A stretch of 5,535 nt of DNA from Thermoanaerobaculales bacterium (GTDB taxonomy: Bacteria; Acidobacteriota; Thermoanaerobaculia; Thermoanaerobaculales; Sulfomarinibacteraceae). The stretch spans positions 1-5,535 of the forward strand of contig JALOKS010000192.1 in assembly GCA_025456385.1 (NCBI GenBank), given 5' to 3'. A program made the translations under genes and the position numbers. Under the pieces are notes generated by a model that was not told the DNA's origin, made no database searches, and was given only the letters and a program-made list of their open reading frames with translations. The first letter of the stretch is position 1. Each line of letters opens with the position of its first letter. Shown here one piece after another: positions 5,302 through 5,535 of this stretch.

Positions 5302-5535
5302 ATGCGCCCGCTCTTCGCCTCCTCACTCCAGGACAGTCTCGGCAAGCTCGCCCGCAATGAGTACGGGTCGGACGTGGAGCGCGACGCGCTGCTCCAGGTT
5401 GTCTTCGAGGCGCAGACCCTCAAGCCGCGCGAGGTCGTGTGGATGGCCTACCGGCCGGAGCGCTTCCTGCGCGAGGCCGCGGTGCGGGTGCTGCGCAGGC
5501 TGCGCACCCTGCCGACGGTCAACCAGTTCGTGGTC
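5302..5535 (+). CDS. Hypothetical protein, N-terminal part (runs off the window)
   Basis: The first 78 codons of a gene with no stop before the window end. The translation starts MRPLFASSLQDSLGKLARNE and continues with alternating charged and hydrophobic residues that look wholly helical. Residues 43-71 (from REVVWMAYRPERF to the LRRLRTLPTV segment) resemble a helical hairpin of HEAT/ARM type, but I do not recognise the family and this is only an impression. The ATG at 5302 is the first possible start, because an in-frame TGA lies at 5296-5298. No signal peptide or membrane segment is seen in this part. Codon usage (G/C at third positions) matches the other genes here, which supports real coding. 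It is separated from the kinase operon by the inverted-repeat element and likely has its own promoter. Confidence 0.7.
   Translation, partial: MRPLFASSLQDSLGKLARNEYGSDVERDALLQVVFEAQTLKPREVVWMAYRPERFLREAAVRVLRRLRTLPTVNQFVV

Noticed and set aside
5196..5423. Open frame of 75 codons on the minus strand across the inverted repeat and the 3' gene
   Set aside because: Its C-terminal end is translated repeat sequence and its start lies antisense to the plus-strand gene at 5302, which has better codon usage and a promoter-like element.

Overview
The window is strongly GC-rich, with G or C at nearly every third codon position in the genes. It looks like chromosomal DNA from a soil- or sediment-type bacterium. 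The gene families (Bcp peroxiredoxin, exported cyclophilin, membrane Ser/Thr kinase with a large TPR tail, DUF4136 protein) and the style of the kinase suggest Acidobacteriota or a similar deep-branching Gram-negative phylum such as Myxococcota. This is an inference from gene content; no rRNA or other phylogenetic marker is present.

Layout: (1) 1-480, minus strand, a complete Bcp-type peroxiredoxin. (2) 481-556, a short divergent intergenic region with a possible symmetric promoter. (3) 557-1243, plus strand, an exported cyclophilin-type peptidyl-prolyl isomerase. (4) 1265-4546, plus strand, a 1093-residue protein with a Hanks-type Ser/Thr kinase domain, one membrane segment and a long helical-repeat C-terminus. 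It starts 21 nt after the isomerase and has no visible Shine-Dalgarno. (5) 4566-5123, plus strand, an exported DUF4136 protein 19 nt after the kinase with a good ribosome binding site. (6) 5124-5301, intergenic, dominated by an AT-rich 27-nt perfect inverted repeat built of 7-nt units that starts on the base after the DUF4136 stop codon. (7) 5302-5535, plus strand, the beginning of an unrecognised gene that runs off the window and appears to be leaderless.

The three central plus-strand genes are tightly packed and may be transcribed together, with an extra promoter possible just before the kinase. All three put protein outside the cytoplasm: a secreted isomerase, a kinase whose roughly 660-residue C-terminal part should lie across the membrane from the kinase domain, and a secreted DUF4136 protein. 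A working model is an envelope-sensing kinase cotranscribed with an exported partner; this is inferred from position only.

The most distinctive observations are the kinase tail, which is an array of TPR-like units with a 46-residue period instead of the canonical 34 (eight successive anchor spacings of 46,46,46,46,46,46,46,45), and the AT-rich heptamer inverted repeat, whose composition contrasts sharply with its surroundings. Nothing in the window indicates a phage, CRISPR array, transposase or RNA gene.
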